Of a stretch of 6,071 nucleotides of DNA, positions 6,071-6,071 are shown piece after piece; position 1 is the stretch's first letter, and the number at the start of each line of letters is the position of its first letter. Source of the DNA: Deltaproteobacteria bacterium (lineage in GTDB: Bacteria > Myxococcota_A > UBA9160 > SZUA-336); NCBI GenBank assembly GCA_030624945.1, contig JAUXJB010000099.1, forward strand, positions 1-6,071. Reading direction: 5' to 3'. A program made the translations under genes and the position numbers. Below the pieces are notes generated by a model. The model searched no databases, was not told the origin of the DNA, and saw nothing but the letters and a program-made list of their open reading frames with translations.

Positions 6071-6071
6071 A
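6067..6071 (+). CDS. Probable start of next gene (gmk expected), cut by right edge
   Basis: ATG at 6067-6069 overlaps the remA stop as ATGA, with AGGA at 6060-6063 just before it. Only five bases are in the window, so the product cannot be read. Guanylate kinase is the guess from the usual yicC–remA–gmk order. Confidence 0.35.

Overview
The window comes from a GC-rich Gram-negative bacterium that makes lipopolysaccharide (LPS). It holds genes for Kdo synthesis, Kdo/LPS phosphorylation, heptose transfer, heptose activation and LPS export, next to housekeeping genes. The order yicC–remA(DUF370), with a further start codon directly after it, and a kinase-only heptose gene fit the bacteria once grouped as Deltaproteobacteria (Myxococcota, Desulfobacterota, Binatota and relatives). 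That placement is an inference from gene content and base composition, not a phylogenetic result.

Layout. (1) Bases 1-670, plus strand: the 3' half of kdsA (Kdo-8-phosphate synthase), overlapping by ATGA with a 68-residue Trm112/YcaR-type zinc-binding protein. (2) Bases 618-2611, minus strand: an LptF/LptG-family permease followed, through a GTGA overlap, by a Kdo kinase-like (KdkA/WaaP family) gene. The kinase end runs 53 bp tail-to-tail into the Trm112 gene. (3) Bases 2622-6071, plus strand: a GT9 heptosyltransferase-like gene, a 169-bp gap, a kinase-only heptose-7-phosphate kinase (hldA/rfaE1 type), a YicC/YloC-family endoribonuclease, and a RemA/DUF370 protein. From the heptose kinase to the right edge, each gene overlaps the next by four bases (TTGA, GTGA, ATGA). 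The last ATG probably opens another gene, guanylate kinase (gmk) by analogy with other genomes.

Together, KdsA supplies the Kdo precursor, the heptose kinase feeds ADP-heptose synthesis, the GT9 enzyme adds a sugar to the inner core, the KdkA-like kinase phosphorylates it, and the LptF-type permease helps extract finished LPS from the inner membrane. The yicC–remA tail is an RNA-decay/regulatory block known from Firmicutes, here physically joined to an LPS gene.

I found no mobile element, CRISPR array, tRNA, rRNA or convincing terminator, and no clear new system. The most interesting points are the almost touching divergent starts at 2611/2622 with a possible near-leaderless promoter, the convergent coding overlap at 618-670, and the coupling of LPS genes to yicC–remA.
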